Positions 1-6,446 of a DNA stretch of 10,196 bases are shown piece after piece. Source of the stretch: DATIXD01 sp035518875 (GTDB taxonomy: Bacteria; Pseudomonadota; Gammaproteobacteria; Methylococcales; Methylococcaceae); the NCBI GenBank assembly GCA_035518875.1, contig DATIXD010000188.1:1-10196 (forward strand). The letters are read 5' to 3'. The notes beneath the pieces are model-generated. The model was not told where the DNA came from. It ran no database searches and saw only the letters and a list, made by a program, of their open reading frames with translations. Within the stretch, counting starts at the first letter, position 1, and each line of letters opens with the position of its first letter. A program made the translations under genes and the position numbers.

Positions 1-135
1 GCTACCGGCAAGCTGCGCACGACTGGAGGCGATTTTCAGCTCGGAAGATCCAACCGCAGCTAGACGCCCGGCGTATTCGGTATTATCAAACGACAGGCTG
101 TCGACGAAGTTCGGATTGCATTTGCCTGAATGGCG
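1..135. repeat. Left arm of a large inverted repeat (partner 290-424)
   Basis: Read base by base, 1-135 matches the reverse complement of 290-424 at 134 of 135 positions (base i pairs with 425-i; the one mismatch is 47 against 378). Identity stops sharply at base 136, within rmlD codons. The arm probably continues past the window start. It is coding on both sides: the 3' portions of two convergent rmlD copies. Confidence 0.92.
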
Positions 136-187
136 AAAAATCCTAGCGCTTTGTCTGTCGGAGTTTTATGAGCGTAGGCTGGGTTAG
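2..187 (+). CDS. rfbD: C-terminal end of a second dTDP-4-dehydrorhamnose reductase (RmlD paralogue), 5' end outside the window
   Basis: The plus strand is open from the window edge to a TAG at 185-187 and encodes 61 residues that match the C-terminus of the complete RmlD at 241-1155. It contains the same RRPAYSVLSNDRL and FGLHLPEWR blocks. RmlD reduces dTDP-4-keto-L-rhamnose to dTDP-L-rhamnose, using NAD(P)H. The two genes are convergent, 53 bp apart. The DNA is almost identical to the other copy up to base 135, with one change (base 47, Asp for Tyr), and then diverges: the end reads WRKILALCLSEF against WREALTLCLAEL and carries one extra codon. The last residues (RRLG) and the stop come from a GTAGGCTGGGTTAG repeat. 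Whether the whole gene is intact cannot be seen; it may belong to a second rhamnose or polysaccharide locus, or be a partial duplicate. Confidence 0.8.
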   Translation, partial: LPASCARLEAIFSSEDPTAARRPAYSVLSNDRLSTKFGLHLPEWRKILALCLSEFYERRLG

Positions 188-256
188 CGGCGCCATCGCG
201 AGAGGCCGGCAGTGCAGCCGCTGATGTTGGGTTACGCTTCCTAACCCAACCTACCT
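174..256. repeat. Dispersed GTAGGTTGGGTTAG palindromic repeat between the two rmlD genes
   Basis: Two copies of the unit face each other: one on the plus strand at 174-187 (GTAGGCTGGGTTAG), one on the minus strand ending near 255 (GTAGGTTGGGTTAG). A perfect 9-bp stem, GTTGGGTTA (226-234) with TAACCCAAC (242-250), has a 7-base loop. Units of this kind are common intergenic palindromes in gammaproteobacteria. The copy overlaps the stop codons of both rmlD genes. No T-run follows the stem, so it is not a classical terminator, though it may block or stabilise the convergent transcripts. Confidence 0.75.
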
Positions 257-1155
257 TGTAATTCCGCCAGGCACAGCGTCAAGGCTTCGCGCCATTCAGG
301 CAAATGCAATCCGAACTTCGTCGACAGCCTGTCGTTTGATAATACCGAATACGCCGGGCGTCTAGCTGCGGTTGGATATTCCGAGCTGAAAATCGCCTCC
401 AGTCGTGCGCAGCTTGCCGGTAGCAGGCCACCGGCGATCGCGTTTTCCCTGATTGTCCGGGCGAATTCGTACCAGGAAGCCTGGCCGTCGCAGCACAAAT
501 GATAAACCCCGCTCCCTTGCCCCGGCGCGAACCGGCCGTCTGTCATCGAACGGACGATCATCATTGCCGTGGCTTCGGCGATCAATCGGCTCCAGGTCGG
601 CGCACCGAGTTGGTCGTCAACTACGCGGACAAGTTCGCGCTCGCGCATCAGACGCAACATGGTGAGCAGGAAATTATGGCCGCGCGCGCCATAGACCCAG
701 GCCGTGCGCAGAATGTAATGGGGCGCTCCGACTTGCGCAATAGCCTGTTCGCCGGCGAGCTTGCTGCGGCCGTAAACGCTTTGCGGGCAGGTGGTGTCGG
801 TTTCTCGGTAAGGTGTTTGCGCATCGCCGGCAAAGACGTAATCGGTGGAATAATGAATCACCCCGGCACTCAGAGACAAAGCCTGTTCGGCCAATATGCC
901 GGGGGCGATGGCGTTGATCTTGAAAGCCAGTTCTTCCTCCTGTTCGGCTCTGTCGACGGCGGTATAGGCGGCGGCGTTGACGATGAGATTGGGCTTGATG
1001 GCCGCGGTCGCGTCCCGGATCGAGTCGGGATCGGCCAGATCGATTGGCCAAGGGTCGGAGCGGCGGTCCTGGGCAAAGACTTCGCCCAGGCAGGCCAGGG
1101 TTCTTCGTAGCTCCCAGGCGATTTGGCCTTCGCGGCCAATGAGCAGTATCTTCAT
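241..1155 (-). CDS. rfbD: dTDP-4-dehydrorhamnose reductase (RmlD)
   Basis: Cytoplasmic enzyme for the last step of dTDP-L-rhamnose synthesis: NAD(P)H-dependent reduction of dTDP-4-keto-L-rhamnose made by RmlC. The 304-residue protein has the family's usual length (about 290-300). It shows an N-terminal Rossmann motif with GREGQIAW (residues 7-14), the NAAAYTAVD block (60-68), STDYVF (103-108) and the short-chain dehydrogenase YxxxK pair, Tyr128 and Lys132. The ATG at 1155 overlaps the TGA of rfbC by 4 bases (ATGA), with AGAGGA just upstream, so translation is probably coupled. It is the last gene of the leftward rml operon. The last codons and TAG at 241-243 lie in a dispersed repeat, and the final 135-bp stretch before them is duplicated in inverted orientation at the window edge. 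Confidence 0.96.
   Translation of the reverse strand: MKILLIGREGQIAWELRRTLACLGEVFAQDRRSDPWPIDLADPDSIRDATAAIKPNLIVNAAAYTAVDRAEQEEELAFKINAIAPGILAEQALSLSAGVIHYSTDYVFAGDAQTPYRETDTTCPQSVYGRSKLAGEQAIAQVGAPHYILRTAWVYGARGHNFLLTMLRLMRERELVRVVDDQLGAPTWSRLIAEATAMMIVRSMTDGRFAPGQGSGVYHLCCDGQASWYEFARTIRENAIAGGLLPASCARLEAIFSSEYPTAARRPAYSVLSNDRLSTKFGLHLPEWREALTLCLAELQGRLG
290..424. repeat. Right arm of the large inverted repeat (partner 1-135)
   Basis: This is the reverse-complement partner of 1-135, inside the 3' part of the complete rmlD. Synonymous positions are identical too, which implies recent duplication or gene conversion rather than conserved function alone. The asymmetric loop between the arms (136-289) holds the divergent gene ends and a palindromic repeat. 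Confidence 0.92.
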
Positions 1156-1715
1156 TCCTCTGAGTAAATTGGCAGAAACTCTTCGGGCATTTCGCGCAAG
1201 CGATATGCCACCTCGTCCTTAGCCGACAATATCGGGGGGCGATTCAGCGGCCAGTCGATACCAATGTCGGGGTCGTCCCAGCGCAGGCAGTGTTCGGCCC
1301 TGGGGTCATAGAAGTCGGTGCATTTATAGGCGAACAGGGCGGTCTCGCTGAGTACGCAGAAGCCGTGGGCGAAACCTTCTGGGATGTATAGTTGTAAGTG
1401 GTTTTCCGCCGACAGCCGCTGGCCGAACCATTGTCCGAACGTAGGCGAGCCGCGGCGGATGTCGACCGCCACGTCGAACACCTCGCCCTGGAGCGCGTGG
1501 ACCAATTTGCCTTGCGGGTTAGGGTTCTGAAAGTGCAATCCGCGCAGAATACCCTGGCGCGAGAGGGATACATTGTCCTGGACGAAATCCAGCTGCAGTC
1601 CCAGTTCGGCGAACTTTTTCCGGTTCCAGCCCTCCTTGAAAAAGCCGCGCCGATCTCCGAATACGGTAGGTTCAATCAGCACGACGCCCGACAGGGGGGT
1701 GGACTTGATGTTCAT
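1152..1715 (-). CDS. rfbC: dTDP-4-dehydrorhamnose 3,5-epimerase (RmlC)
   Basis: Converts dTDP-4-keto-6-deoxy-D-glucose to dTDP-4-keto-L-rhamnose in the cytoplasm. The 187-residue protein has the normal RmlC length and a cupin core. Visible landmarks are FGDRRGFF (19-26), the RGLHFQ block with the expected catalytic His61, GKLVHALQGEVFDVAVDIRRG with Lys70 (69-89), IPEGFAHGF (111-119) and Tyr130. The ATG at 1715 is chosen because an excellent ribosome-binding site, GGGGAGGT at 1721-1728, precedes it and because family homology begins there. The frame stays open to 1862, but that extension is read through repeats and gives an unrelated 49-residue peptide. The stop overlaps the rfbD start. A 208-bp gap filled with repeats separates it from rfbA. 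Confidence 0.96.
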   Translation of the reverse strand: MNIKSTPLSGVVLIEPTVFGDRRGFFKEGWNRKKFAELGLQLDFVQDNVSLSRQGILRGLHFQNPNPQGKLVHALQGEVFDVAVDIRRGSPTFGQWFGQRLSAENHLQLYIPEGFAHGFCVLSETALFAYKCTDFYDPRAEHCLRWDDPDIGIDWPLNRPPILSAKDEVAYRLREMPEEFLPIYSEE

Positions 1716-1720
1716 AGCGC

Positions 1721-1728
1721 ACCTCCCC
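1721..1728 (-). promoter_or_regulatory. Strong ribosome-binding site of rfbC
   Basis: The minus strand reads GGGGAGGT, ending 5 bases before the ATG at 1715. It decides the rfbC start against longer in-frame starts up to 1862 that run through repeat DNA. Confidence 0.8.
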
Positions 1729-1753
1729 GTTCGGCAGCCCTCGGCGGCGATAC

Positions 1754-1782
1754 GTGCACAAGTTTGCGCGAGCAAATTTGAA
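1754..1782. repeat. Dispersed hairpin element CAAATTTGC/GCAAATTTG, copy 1
   Basis: CAAGTTTGC (1759-1767) and GCAAATTTG (1772-1780) form a 9-bp stem with one G-T wobble and a GCGA loop. The same element, including the outer GTTC and TGC bases, occurs in inverted orientation at 6621-6649, which marks it as a dispersed repeat. Here it sits in the rfbA-rfbC gap. Confidence 0.7.
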
Positions 1783-1828
1783 CATGCTGCGCATGGCCCG
1801 AAGGGCGAATCCCAGGGATGGGACGAGT

Positions 1829-1859
1829 AAATCGTCCATCCTGTCGATTTGTCATGCCG
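1829..1859. repeat. 31-bp direct repeat, copy 1 (rfbA-rfbC gap)
   Basis: Matches 1901-1931 at 30 of 31 bases, starting AAATCGTC and ending TTTGTCATGCCG. Each copy can fold by pairing its AAATCG with CGATTT (10-base loop). Between the copies a perfect 7-bp stem, GCCGCAC (1856-1862) with GTGCGGC (1870-1876), forms a further hairpin. Confidence 0.85.
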
Positions 1860-1900
1860 CACATCCCTGGTGCGGCACCCTGCGGGCGCTTGCCGCGCGC

Positions 1901-1931
1901 AAATCGTCTATCCTGTCGATTTGTCATGCCG
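1901..1931. repeat. 31-bp direct repeat, copy 2 (overlaps the rfbA stop codon)
   Basis: Second copy of the repeat at 1829-1859, one base different, starting 72 bp further right. The TGA of rfbA (1924-1926) and its last residue codon lie inside it, so the repeat supplies the end of the gene. Confidence 0.85.
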
Positions 1932-2814
1932 GCCGTCCCATGTGCAGGAGCCGCAGCAGATATTCGCCGTAGGCGCTCTTGTTGAGTCGAAGCGCGAGTC
2001 GTTCCAGTTGCCCGGCGTCGATCCACCGCTGATTCCAGGCGATTTCCTCGGGGCACGCGACCTTGAGACCCTGACGTTCCTCGATAGTCTGGATGAAATT
2101 GGAGGCTTGCATCAGCGAGTCATGGGTGCCGGTATCCAGCCAGGCGATGCCGCGCCCTATCTTTTCCACCTGCAACTGGCCCTGATCGAGGTAGAGATTG
2201 TTGATGTCGGTGATTTCCAGCTCGCCACGCGCGGAGGGCTTGAGATCGTTCGCCATGGCGACGACCTGGTTGTCGTAGAAATAAAGCCCGGTAATGGCGT
2301 AATTGGACTTGGGACGTTGGGGCTTTTCGACCAGCTTGGTGACCGACCCGGTAGCATCGAATTCCGCCACGCCATAGCGTTCGGGGTCTCTGACCCAATA
2401 TCCGAATACGGTTGCGCCCTGTTGGTTTTGGGCGGCCTTGAGCAGGTAGTTCTGGAAACCGTGGCCGTAGAAGATATTGTCGCCCAAGATCAGGCAGCTT
2501 CGGTCACGGCCGATGAATTCTCTCCCGATGATGAAGGCTTGGGCCAGCCCCTCGGGTTTAAGTTGCACGGCATATTCCATGGACATGCCCCATTGCCCCC
2601 CGTCGCCAAGGAGATTTCGGAACAATGCTTCGTCCTGCGGCGTGGTGATGATCAAAATTTCCCGAATGGCCGCGAGCATGAGTACGGACAGCGGATAATA
2701 AATCATCGGTTTGTCGAACACCGGTAGCAACTGCTTGCTGACGACGTGGGTGAGGGGATGCAGGCGGGTGCCCGAACCGCCAGCGAGGATAATGCCTTTC
2801 AAATCGGACGCCAT
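1924..2814 (-). CDS. rfbA: Glucose-1-phosphate thymidylyltransferase (RmlA)
   Basis: Makes dTDP-glucose and pyrophosphate from dTTP and glucose-1-phosphate, the committed step of dTDP-rhamnose synthesis; the family is usually feedback-inhibited by dTDP-rhamnose. The 296-residue protein has normal length. It shows the nucleotidyltransferase signature GGSGTRL (12-18), KQLLPVFDKPMIYYPL (27-42), the metal-binding LGDN with Asp112 (110-113), VRDPERYGV (141-149), VEKP (162-165), GELEITDIN (197-205) and WLDTGTHDSL (225-234). The ATG at 2814 is preferred over an open extension to 2955, because homology starts at residue 6 and the extension is antisense to rfbB coding. The start lies 2 bases after the rfbB stop (TGAGCATG). 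The stop codon falls in a 31-bp repeat, so the last few residues may be repeat-derived. Confidence 0.97.
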   Translation of the reverse strand: MASDLKGIILAGGSGTRLHPLTHVVSKQLLPVFDKPMIYYPLSVLMLAAIREILIITTPQDEALFRNLLGDGGQWGMSMEYAVQLKPEGLAQAFIIGREFIGRDRSCLILGDNIFYGHGFQNYLLKAAQNQQGATVFGYWVRDPERYGVAEFDATGSVTKLVEKPQRPKSNYAITGLYFYDNQVVAMANDLKPSARGELEITDINNLYLDQGQLQVEKIGRGIAWLDTGTHDSLMQASNFIQTIEERQGLKVACPEEIAWNQRWIDAGQLERLALRLNKSAYGEYLLRLLHMGRPA

Positions 2815-2816
2815 GC

Positions 2817-3890
2817 TCAGTCCCCGCTCTCTTCCAGTCCCAGTCTTTCGCCGCGGTAGCTGCCGTCCAAGACCCGCCGGGTCCAGTCTTGATTGTGCAG
2901 ATACCATTGCACGGTCTTGCGCAGACCGGTTTCGAAGGTTTCCGCAGGCTCCCAATCGAGTTCGCGTCGAATCTTGCCGGCGTCGATTGCGTAGCGTAAA
3001 TCATGGCCGGGTCGGTCGGCCACGAAGGTGATCAGATTCTCGTGCGGGCGGTGCGGCGATCCGGGCAACAACTCATCCAGCAGGGTGCAGAGGGTGTTGA
3101 CCACTTCCAGATTGGTTTTCTCGTTGTTGCCGCCGATGTTGTAGACCTCGCCCGGTTTCCCTAGCTCCAGCACGCGTTCGATCGCTCGGCAGTGATCTTC
3201 CACATAAAGCCAGTCGCGTACATTGGCGCCTTCGCCATAGACCGGCAAGGGCTTCCCGGCGATGGCGTTCTGGATCATTAGCGGAATCAGCTTTTCCGGG
3301 AATTGATAAGGGCCGTAGTTGTTCGAGCAGTTGGTGGTCAGCACCGGCATGCCATAGGTATGGAAATAGGCCCGTACCAGATGATCGGATCCGGCTTTGC
3401 TCGCCGAGTAGGGGGAGTTTGGCGCATAAGGTGTGGTCTCGGTGAATTTGCCGGTTGCGCCCAAACTACCGTAGACCTCGTCGGTCGAGACGTGCAGGAA
3501 GCGGAACGCCGCCTGCTTCGCCGAAGCCAGCTGCCGCCAGTAGCGGCGTGCCGCTTCCAGCAGCTGGAAAGTACCCAGAACGTTGGTTTGTACAAACGCT
3601 TCCGGGGAGTCGATGGAGCGATCGACATGACTTTCGGCGGCGAAATTGACGACGGCATCCGGTCGATAACGCGCCAGCAGATAATCCAGCAGCGCCCGAT
3701 CGCCGATCGAACCGAGCACGAAGATGTGGTCGGGATGATCCTTGATGCTTTCCAGCGTGTCCAGATTGCCGGCGTAGGTCAGAGCGTCCAGGTTGATCAC
3801 CTGTAGTCCCTTTCTTTGCATCTGCCTGAGGACGAAATTGCCTCCGATGAAACCGGCCCCGCCGGTAACCAATAGGGTTTTTGCTTTCAT
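2817..3890 (-). CDS. rfbB: dTDP-glucose 4,6-dehydratase (RmlB)
   Basis: Second step of dTDP-L-rhamnose synthesis: NAD+-dependent conversion of dTDP-glucose to dTDP-4-keto-6-deoxyglucose. The 357-residue protein is an extended short-chain dehydrogenase of the expected length. It has an N-terminal TGGAGFIGGNFV (9-20) for NAD, NLDALTYAGN (33-42), the catalytic Thr-Asp-Glu triplet in STDEVYG (135-141), and YSASK with Tyr161 and Lys165. NNYGPYQFPEKLIPL and GANVRDWLYVEDHCRA are the family's substrate-domain blocks. The ATG at 3890 begins 2 bases after the TAA of the ABC permease gene, and the stop is 2 bases before the rfbA start. It is therefore the link between the transporter genes and the rhamnose genes. 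No promoter room exists between it and the permease gene. Confidence 0.97.
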   Translation of the reverse strand: MKAKTLLVTGGAGFIGGNFVLRQMQRKGLQVINLDALTYAGNLDTLESIKDHPDHIFVLGSIGDRALLDYLLARYRPDAVVNFAAESHVDRSIDSPEAFVQTNVLGTFQLLEAARRYWRQLASAKQAAFRFLHVSTDEVYGSLGATGKFTETTPYAPNSPYSASKAGSDHLVRAYFHTYGMPVLTTNCSNNYGPYQFPEKLIPLMIQNAIAGKPLPVYGEGANVRDWLYVEDHCRAIERVLELGKPGEVYNIGGNNEKTNLEVVNTLCTLLDELLPGSPHRPHENLITFVADRPGHDLRYAIDAGKIRRELDWEPAETFETGLRKTVQWYLHNQDWTRRVLDGSYRGERLGLEESGD

Positions 3891-3892
3891 TC

Positions 3893-4696
3893 TTATGCGC
3901 CGCCTTTCCGTTGCATCATGCCTTTGGAGGGATTGTAACCGATGATGGCCATGACTAAAAAAAGGATCAGCGCCGCCAGCGTGTACAGACAGGCATCCCG
4001 ATTGAACTGGCCGTACAGGGCGAAGCGAATCATTTCGACGGCCTGGGAGAACGGATTATACCGTGCCAGGGCATATAACAATTCGCTCGAACCCTGAATG
4101 TTCCAAAGAGGATACAGGGCCGTCGAAAGGAAAAACATCGGGAAGATCACGAAATTCATCACTCCGGCGAAGTTCTCCAGCTGCCTGATGAAAGAAGACA
4201 ATAGTAGACCCAATGCCCCCAGCATCAGGCCGGAAAGCACCAGCGCCGGCAACAGCGTGGCGTATCCCAAAGGCGGCGCCTCAATCTCGTAAAACCAGGC
4301 CACCAACAGAAAAGTGTAGGCTTGCAGTACCGAGACCAGGGTGCCGGCCAGAAGCTTCGCCAGCAGCAGAAACCAGCGGGGGAGGGGGCTGACCAGAAGG
4401 GTCTTCATGCTGCCCATTTCGCGGTCGTAAACCATCGACAGCGAACTCTGCATGCCGTTGAAGAGCTGGACCATCCCGAGCAGGCCGGGAGTGATATAGA
4501 CCTCGTACAGGACATAGGTCTCGTAGGGCGGGATGATCGCCACGCCCAGGGTGGAACGAAAACCGGCGGCGAAGATGAACAGCCAGACCAGGGGGCGGAC
4601 CAAGGCGGAGACGAAACGCTCGCGCTGGTGCACGAAGCGGTAAAGTTCGCGCGCAACGATGCCCTTGAGGGCGCGCAGATAATGCAGCAGCCTCAC
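3893..4696 (-). CDS. ABC-2 type transporter permease of the PQQ-dependent alcohol dehydrogenase-associated system (PedC-like)
   Basis: Inner-membrane permease of 267 residues, the usual size for a single ABC-2 permease. Hydrophobic segments lie at about residues 29-47, 62-80, 108-135, 144-170, 174-196 and 236-253. The ABC-2 hallmark MVYDREMGSMKTLLVSP (88-104) sits between the second and third, and NPFSQAVEMIR (214-224) is the typical late motif. The start is a GTG at 4694-4696 overlapping the TGA of the ATPase gene (GTGA), with GGGAGG a few bases upstream. Partnership with the adjacent ATPase is clear. I assign the PQQ-associated subfamily from the gene order with the YVTN propeller and substrate-binding protein. 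Because rfbB follows directly, a polysaccharide exporter (Wzm-like) is an alternative, but the sequence lacks an obvious polysaccharide-export context such as glycosyltransferases. Confidence 0.88.
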   Translation of the reverse strand: MRLLHYLRALKGIVARELYRFVHQRERFVSALVRPLVWLFIFAAGFRSTLGVAIIPPYETYVLYEVYITPGLLGMVQLFNGMQSSLSMVYDREMGSMKTLLVSPLPRWFLLLAKLLAGTLVSVLQAYTFLLVAWFYEIEAPPLGYATLLPALVLSGLMLGALGLLLSSFIRQLENFAGVMNFVIFPMFFLSTALYPLWNIQGSSELLYALARYNPFSQAVEMIRFALYGQFNRDACLYTLAALILFLVMAIIGYNPSKGMMQRKGGA

Positions 4697-5436
4697 TTTT
4701 CCTCCCGAGTGAGAATTTGGAACGCCGCGCCGATGTTGTCCGCAGCGACCGTCTCCAAGACTTGCGGCACGCTGCCCCGGGCGCGGATTTTACCCTTATG
4801 CAGGACAATCAGGCGGTCGGATTCGTAGACTTCATCGATCAGATGAGTGGCCCAAAGTACGGCGATGCTCTGGTCGCTGCACAGCCTATGCACATAGTCG
4901 ACGATCGCCTTGCGACTGGGTACATCCAGCCCCACCGTGGGCTCATCCAGCAACAGCACTTGCGGCTTGTGCAGCAATGCGCGGGCGATCTCGACGCGGC
5001 GACGGTGGCCGCCATTGAGCTGGCGGACTTTTTCATGGCGCCGCTCGAACATGCCCTGTCTTTCCAGCTCCTCCCGGATTCTGTCATCGGCCAGACGAGG
5101 GCTCAAACCATGCAGTGCGGCCTGGTAACGAAGATTCTGCATGACGTTCAGATCGAGATCCAGGGTCGGCTGCTGGAACACCACGCCGAGCCGCGCCAAG
5201 GCTTGAGATGACCTTTTCTTGAGATCGAATCCGCAAATCCTGATGAGGCCCTCGCGACTGTCGTAAAGACGGGTGATCAGCGAAAACAGCGTACTCTTGC
5301 CGGCGCCGTTAGGGCCCAGCAGGATGGTGCATTCGCCTGGATTGACCGTGAAATAGACCGCATCCAAGGCAAGCTTTTTGCCATAGGCGTACGACAGGTT
5401 CTCGACCGCCAGGGCTGGTGTGTTCATCGCGCTCAT
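4693..5436 (-). CDS. ABC transporter ATP-binding protein, PQQ-dependent alcohol dehydrogenase-associated system
   Basis: Cytoplasmic ATPase of 247 residues that should power the permease encoded next. It has Walker A GPNGAGKST (41-49), the Q-loop VVFQQP (85-90), an ABC signature region LNGGHRRRVEIARALL (140-155), Walker B VLLLDEP (160-166), a D-loop VGLD (168-171) and the H-loop ATHL with His198. The signature is LNGGH where LSGGQ is usual. The ATG at 5436 overlaps the TGA of the propeller gene (ATGA, 5433-5436); a second in-frame ATG is at 5427. The frame stays open to 5955, but that extension is antisense to the propeller gene and carries no homology. There is no good ribosome-binding site, which fits translational coupling to the upstream gene. 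Confidence 0.93.
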   Translation of the reverse strand: MSAMNTPALAVENLSYAYGKKLALDAVYFTVNPGECTILLGPNGAGKSTLFSLITRLYDSREGLIRICGFDLKKRSSQALARLGVVFQQPTLDLDLNVMQNLRYQAALHGLSPRLADDRIREELERQGMFERRHEKVRQLNGGHRRRVEIARALLHKPQVLLLDEPTVGLDVPSRKAIVDYVHRLCSDQSIAVLWATHLIDEVYESDRLIVLHKGKIRARGSVPQVLETVAADNIGAAFQILTREEK

Positions 5437-6392
5437 GGCTTGACCGCGAGTCCCCAGGGGTAATGGCCGACGGCAACGGATTTCAGCACCTTGTGTTTTT
5501 CCAGATCGATGATGGAGATATCGTTGCTGACGCCATTGGTCGTATACAAACGTTTCTGGTCGGGTGAAAACTCCAGATTCCATACCCGCTGCCCGACCAG
5601 CAGATAATCGATCACTACCAGTTTTTGCGCATCGATCACCGCCACCCGGTTCGACGGACCCAGCGCGACATAGCCATAACGCCGGTCCTTGTCCACCCGG
5701 ATTCCCACCGGCTGGATCTTTTCCTGAGTCACGCCGGGAATCTTGAAGGATAGTTTCTTCACCGCTTGCCTGGTCGCTACATCGAAGATCGTCAGGCTGC
5801 CTGCGATTTCCGAGGTGACCCACAGCTGCTGGGTGTCGGCGGTGAACAGGGCCGAGCGCGGGCGCGGGTCGACCAAGGTGTTGTCTTTGATTTCGAGGCT
5901 CGCACGGTCGATCCAGTGAACCATGTTGGTGGTTTCGCTGGTGCTGATCACCCACCGCCCATCTGGGCTCACGGCAACGCCTTCGGGCTCCACGCCCACC
6001 GGGATTTCTTTGACCGCTTTTTGCTTGGCGATGTTGATGACGGTGACCAGATTGTCATCCTCGTTTGAGACATACAGGAATTCGCCGTCGGGGTCCATGG
6101 CGAAGGTTTCCGGATCCTTGCCCGAGGGCAAGCGGCCGCTGACCTTCAGCGTACTCGTGTCCACTATCAAAATGGCGTTGTCGTCGCTTGCCGCGATATA
6201 GAGCAGCTTTTGGTCTTTGCTGAGGACGATGCCGCGGGGACGCTTGCCGATCTTGACGGTCTTGCTGAGCTGTCCGGTTGCCCCGTCGACCACGGCGAGG
6301 GCGTTGTCTTTTTCCAGGGTTACATAGATGGTGTCGGCGATGGTTTGATTGGAAATGGCAAAAACAGCTAATAAGGTCAAGGTTCTTGTCAT
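5433..6392 (-). CDS. Secreted YVTN-family beta-propeller protein, PQQ-dependent catabolism-associated
   Basis: Predicted periplasmic protein of 319 residues. A signal peptide (MTRTL, hydrophobic LLAVFAI, then SNQTIA with cleavage probably before DTIYV) is followed by about seven repeats of a roughly 42-residue unit. The repeats show YVTL, LYIAASDDNAI, LYVSNEDDNLVTVI, VAVSPDGRW, YVALGPSNRVAVID and LYTTNGVSNDISIID, giving a seven-bladed propeller. Proteins of this type recur beside PQQ alcohol dehydrogenase and ABC genes; their exact role is not settled, perhaps binding or presenting a substrate. The ATG at 6392 is chosen because the signal peptide begins there. A longer in-frame start at 6464 would read through a CCCTCTCCC palindrome and give a repeat-encoded peptide. 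The Shine-Dalgarno match is weak. The stop overlaps the ATPase start. Confidence 0.92.
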   Translation of the reverse strand: MTRTLTLLAVFAISNQTIADTIYVTLEKDNALAVVDGATGQLSKTVKIGKRPRGIVLSKDQKLLYIAASDDNAILIVDTSTLKVSGRLPSGKDPETFAMDPDGEFLYVSNEDDNLVTVINIAKQKAVKEIPVGVEPEGVAVSPDGRWVISTSETTNMVHWIDRASLEIKDNTLVDPRPRSALFTADTQQLWVTSEIAGSLTIFDVATRQAVKKLSFKIPGVTQEKIQPVGIRVDKDRRYGYVALGPSNRVAVIDAQKLVVIDYLLVGQRVWNLEFSPDQKRLYTTNGVSNDISIIDLEKHKVLKSVAVGHYPWGLAVKP

Positions 6393-6413
6393 GCAATGTC
6401 GTTTCTTTGTACT

Positions 6414-6446
6414 CCCTCTCCCTGCGGGAGAGGGTTGGGGTGAGGG
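6414..6446. repeat. CCCTCTCCC/GGGAGAGGG palindromic repeat just upstream of the propeller gene
   Basis: CCCTCTCCC (6414-6422) and GGGAGAGGG (6426-6434) form a perfect 9-bp stem with a TGC loop, followed by TTGGGGTGAGGG. This is a well-known dispersed palindrome of proteobacterial genomes and a common source of spurious SPSPQPSPAGRG-type peptides. It lies 22 bases before the start codon on the minus strand, so in an mRNA it would fold next to the ribosome-binding region. Confidence 0.85.

Noticed and set aside
226..250. Rho-independent terminator between the rmlD genes
   Set aside because: The 9-bp stem is real, but no T-run follows on either strand; it fits the dispersed palindrome better.
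1716..1862. N-terminal extension of RmlC to 236 residues
   Set aside because: The extension is read through repeats and hairpins, and a strong ribosome-binding site precedes the ATG at 1715.
1829..1931. Possible short CRISPR array (two 31-bp repeats)
   Set aside because: Only two copies with a 41-bp interval that is itself palindromic and contains another hairpin; no cas genes and one copy overlaps a coding end.
1849..2727. Long plus-strand open frame of 292 codons
   Set aside because: It lies antisense to rfbA over almost its whole length; the rfbA frame has every family motif, and the plus frame has no recognisable domain.
2815..2955. N-terminal extension of RmlA to 343 residues
   Set aside because: It overlaps the end of rfbB out of frame and lies upstream of where family homology begins.
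4696..4828. Plus-strand open frames across the permease and ATPase genes
   Set aside because: They are antisense shadows of well-supported ABC genes in GC-rich DNA.
5437..5955. N-terminal extension of the ATPase to a 420-residue protein
   Set aside because: The extra part is antisense-like out-of-frame reading through the propeller gene, without homology; the ATG at 5436 overlapping the previous stop is the natural start.
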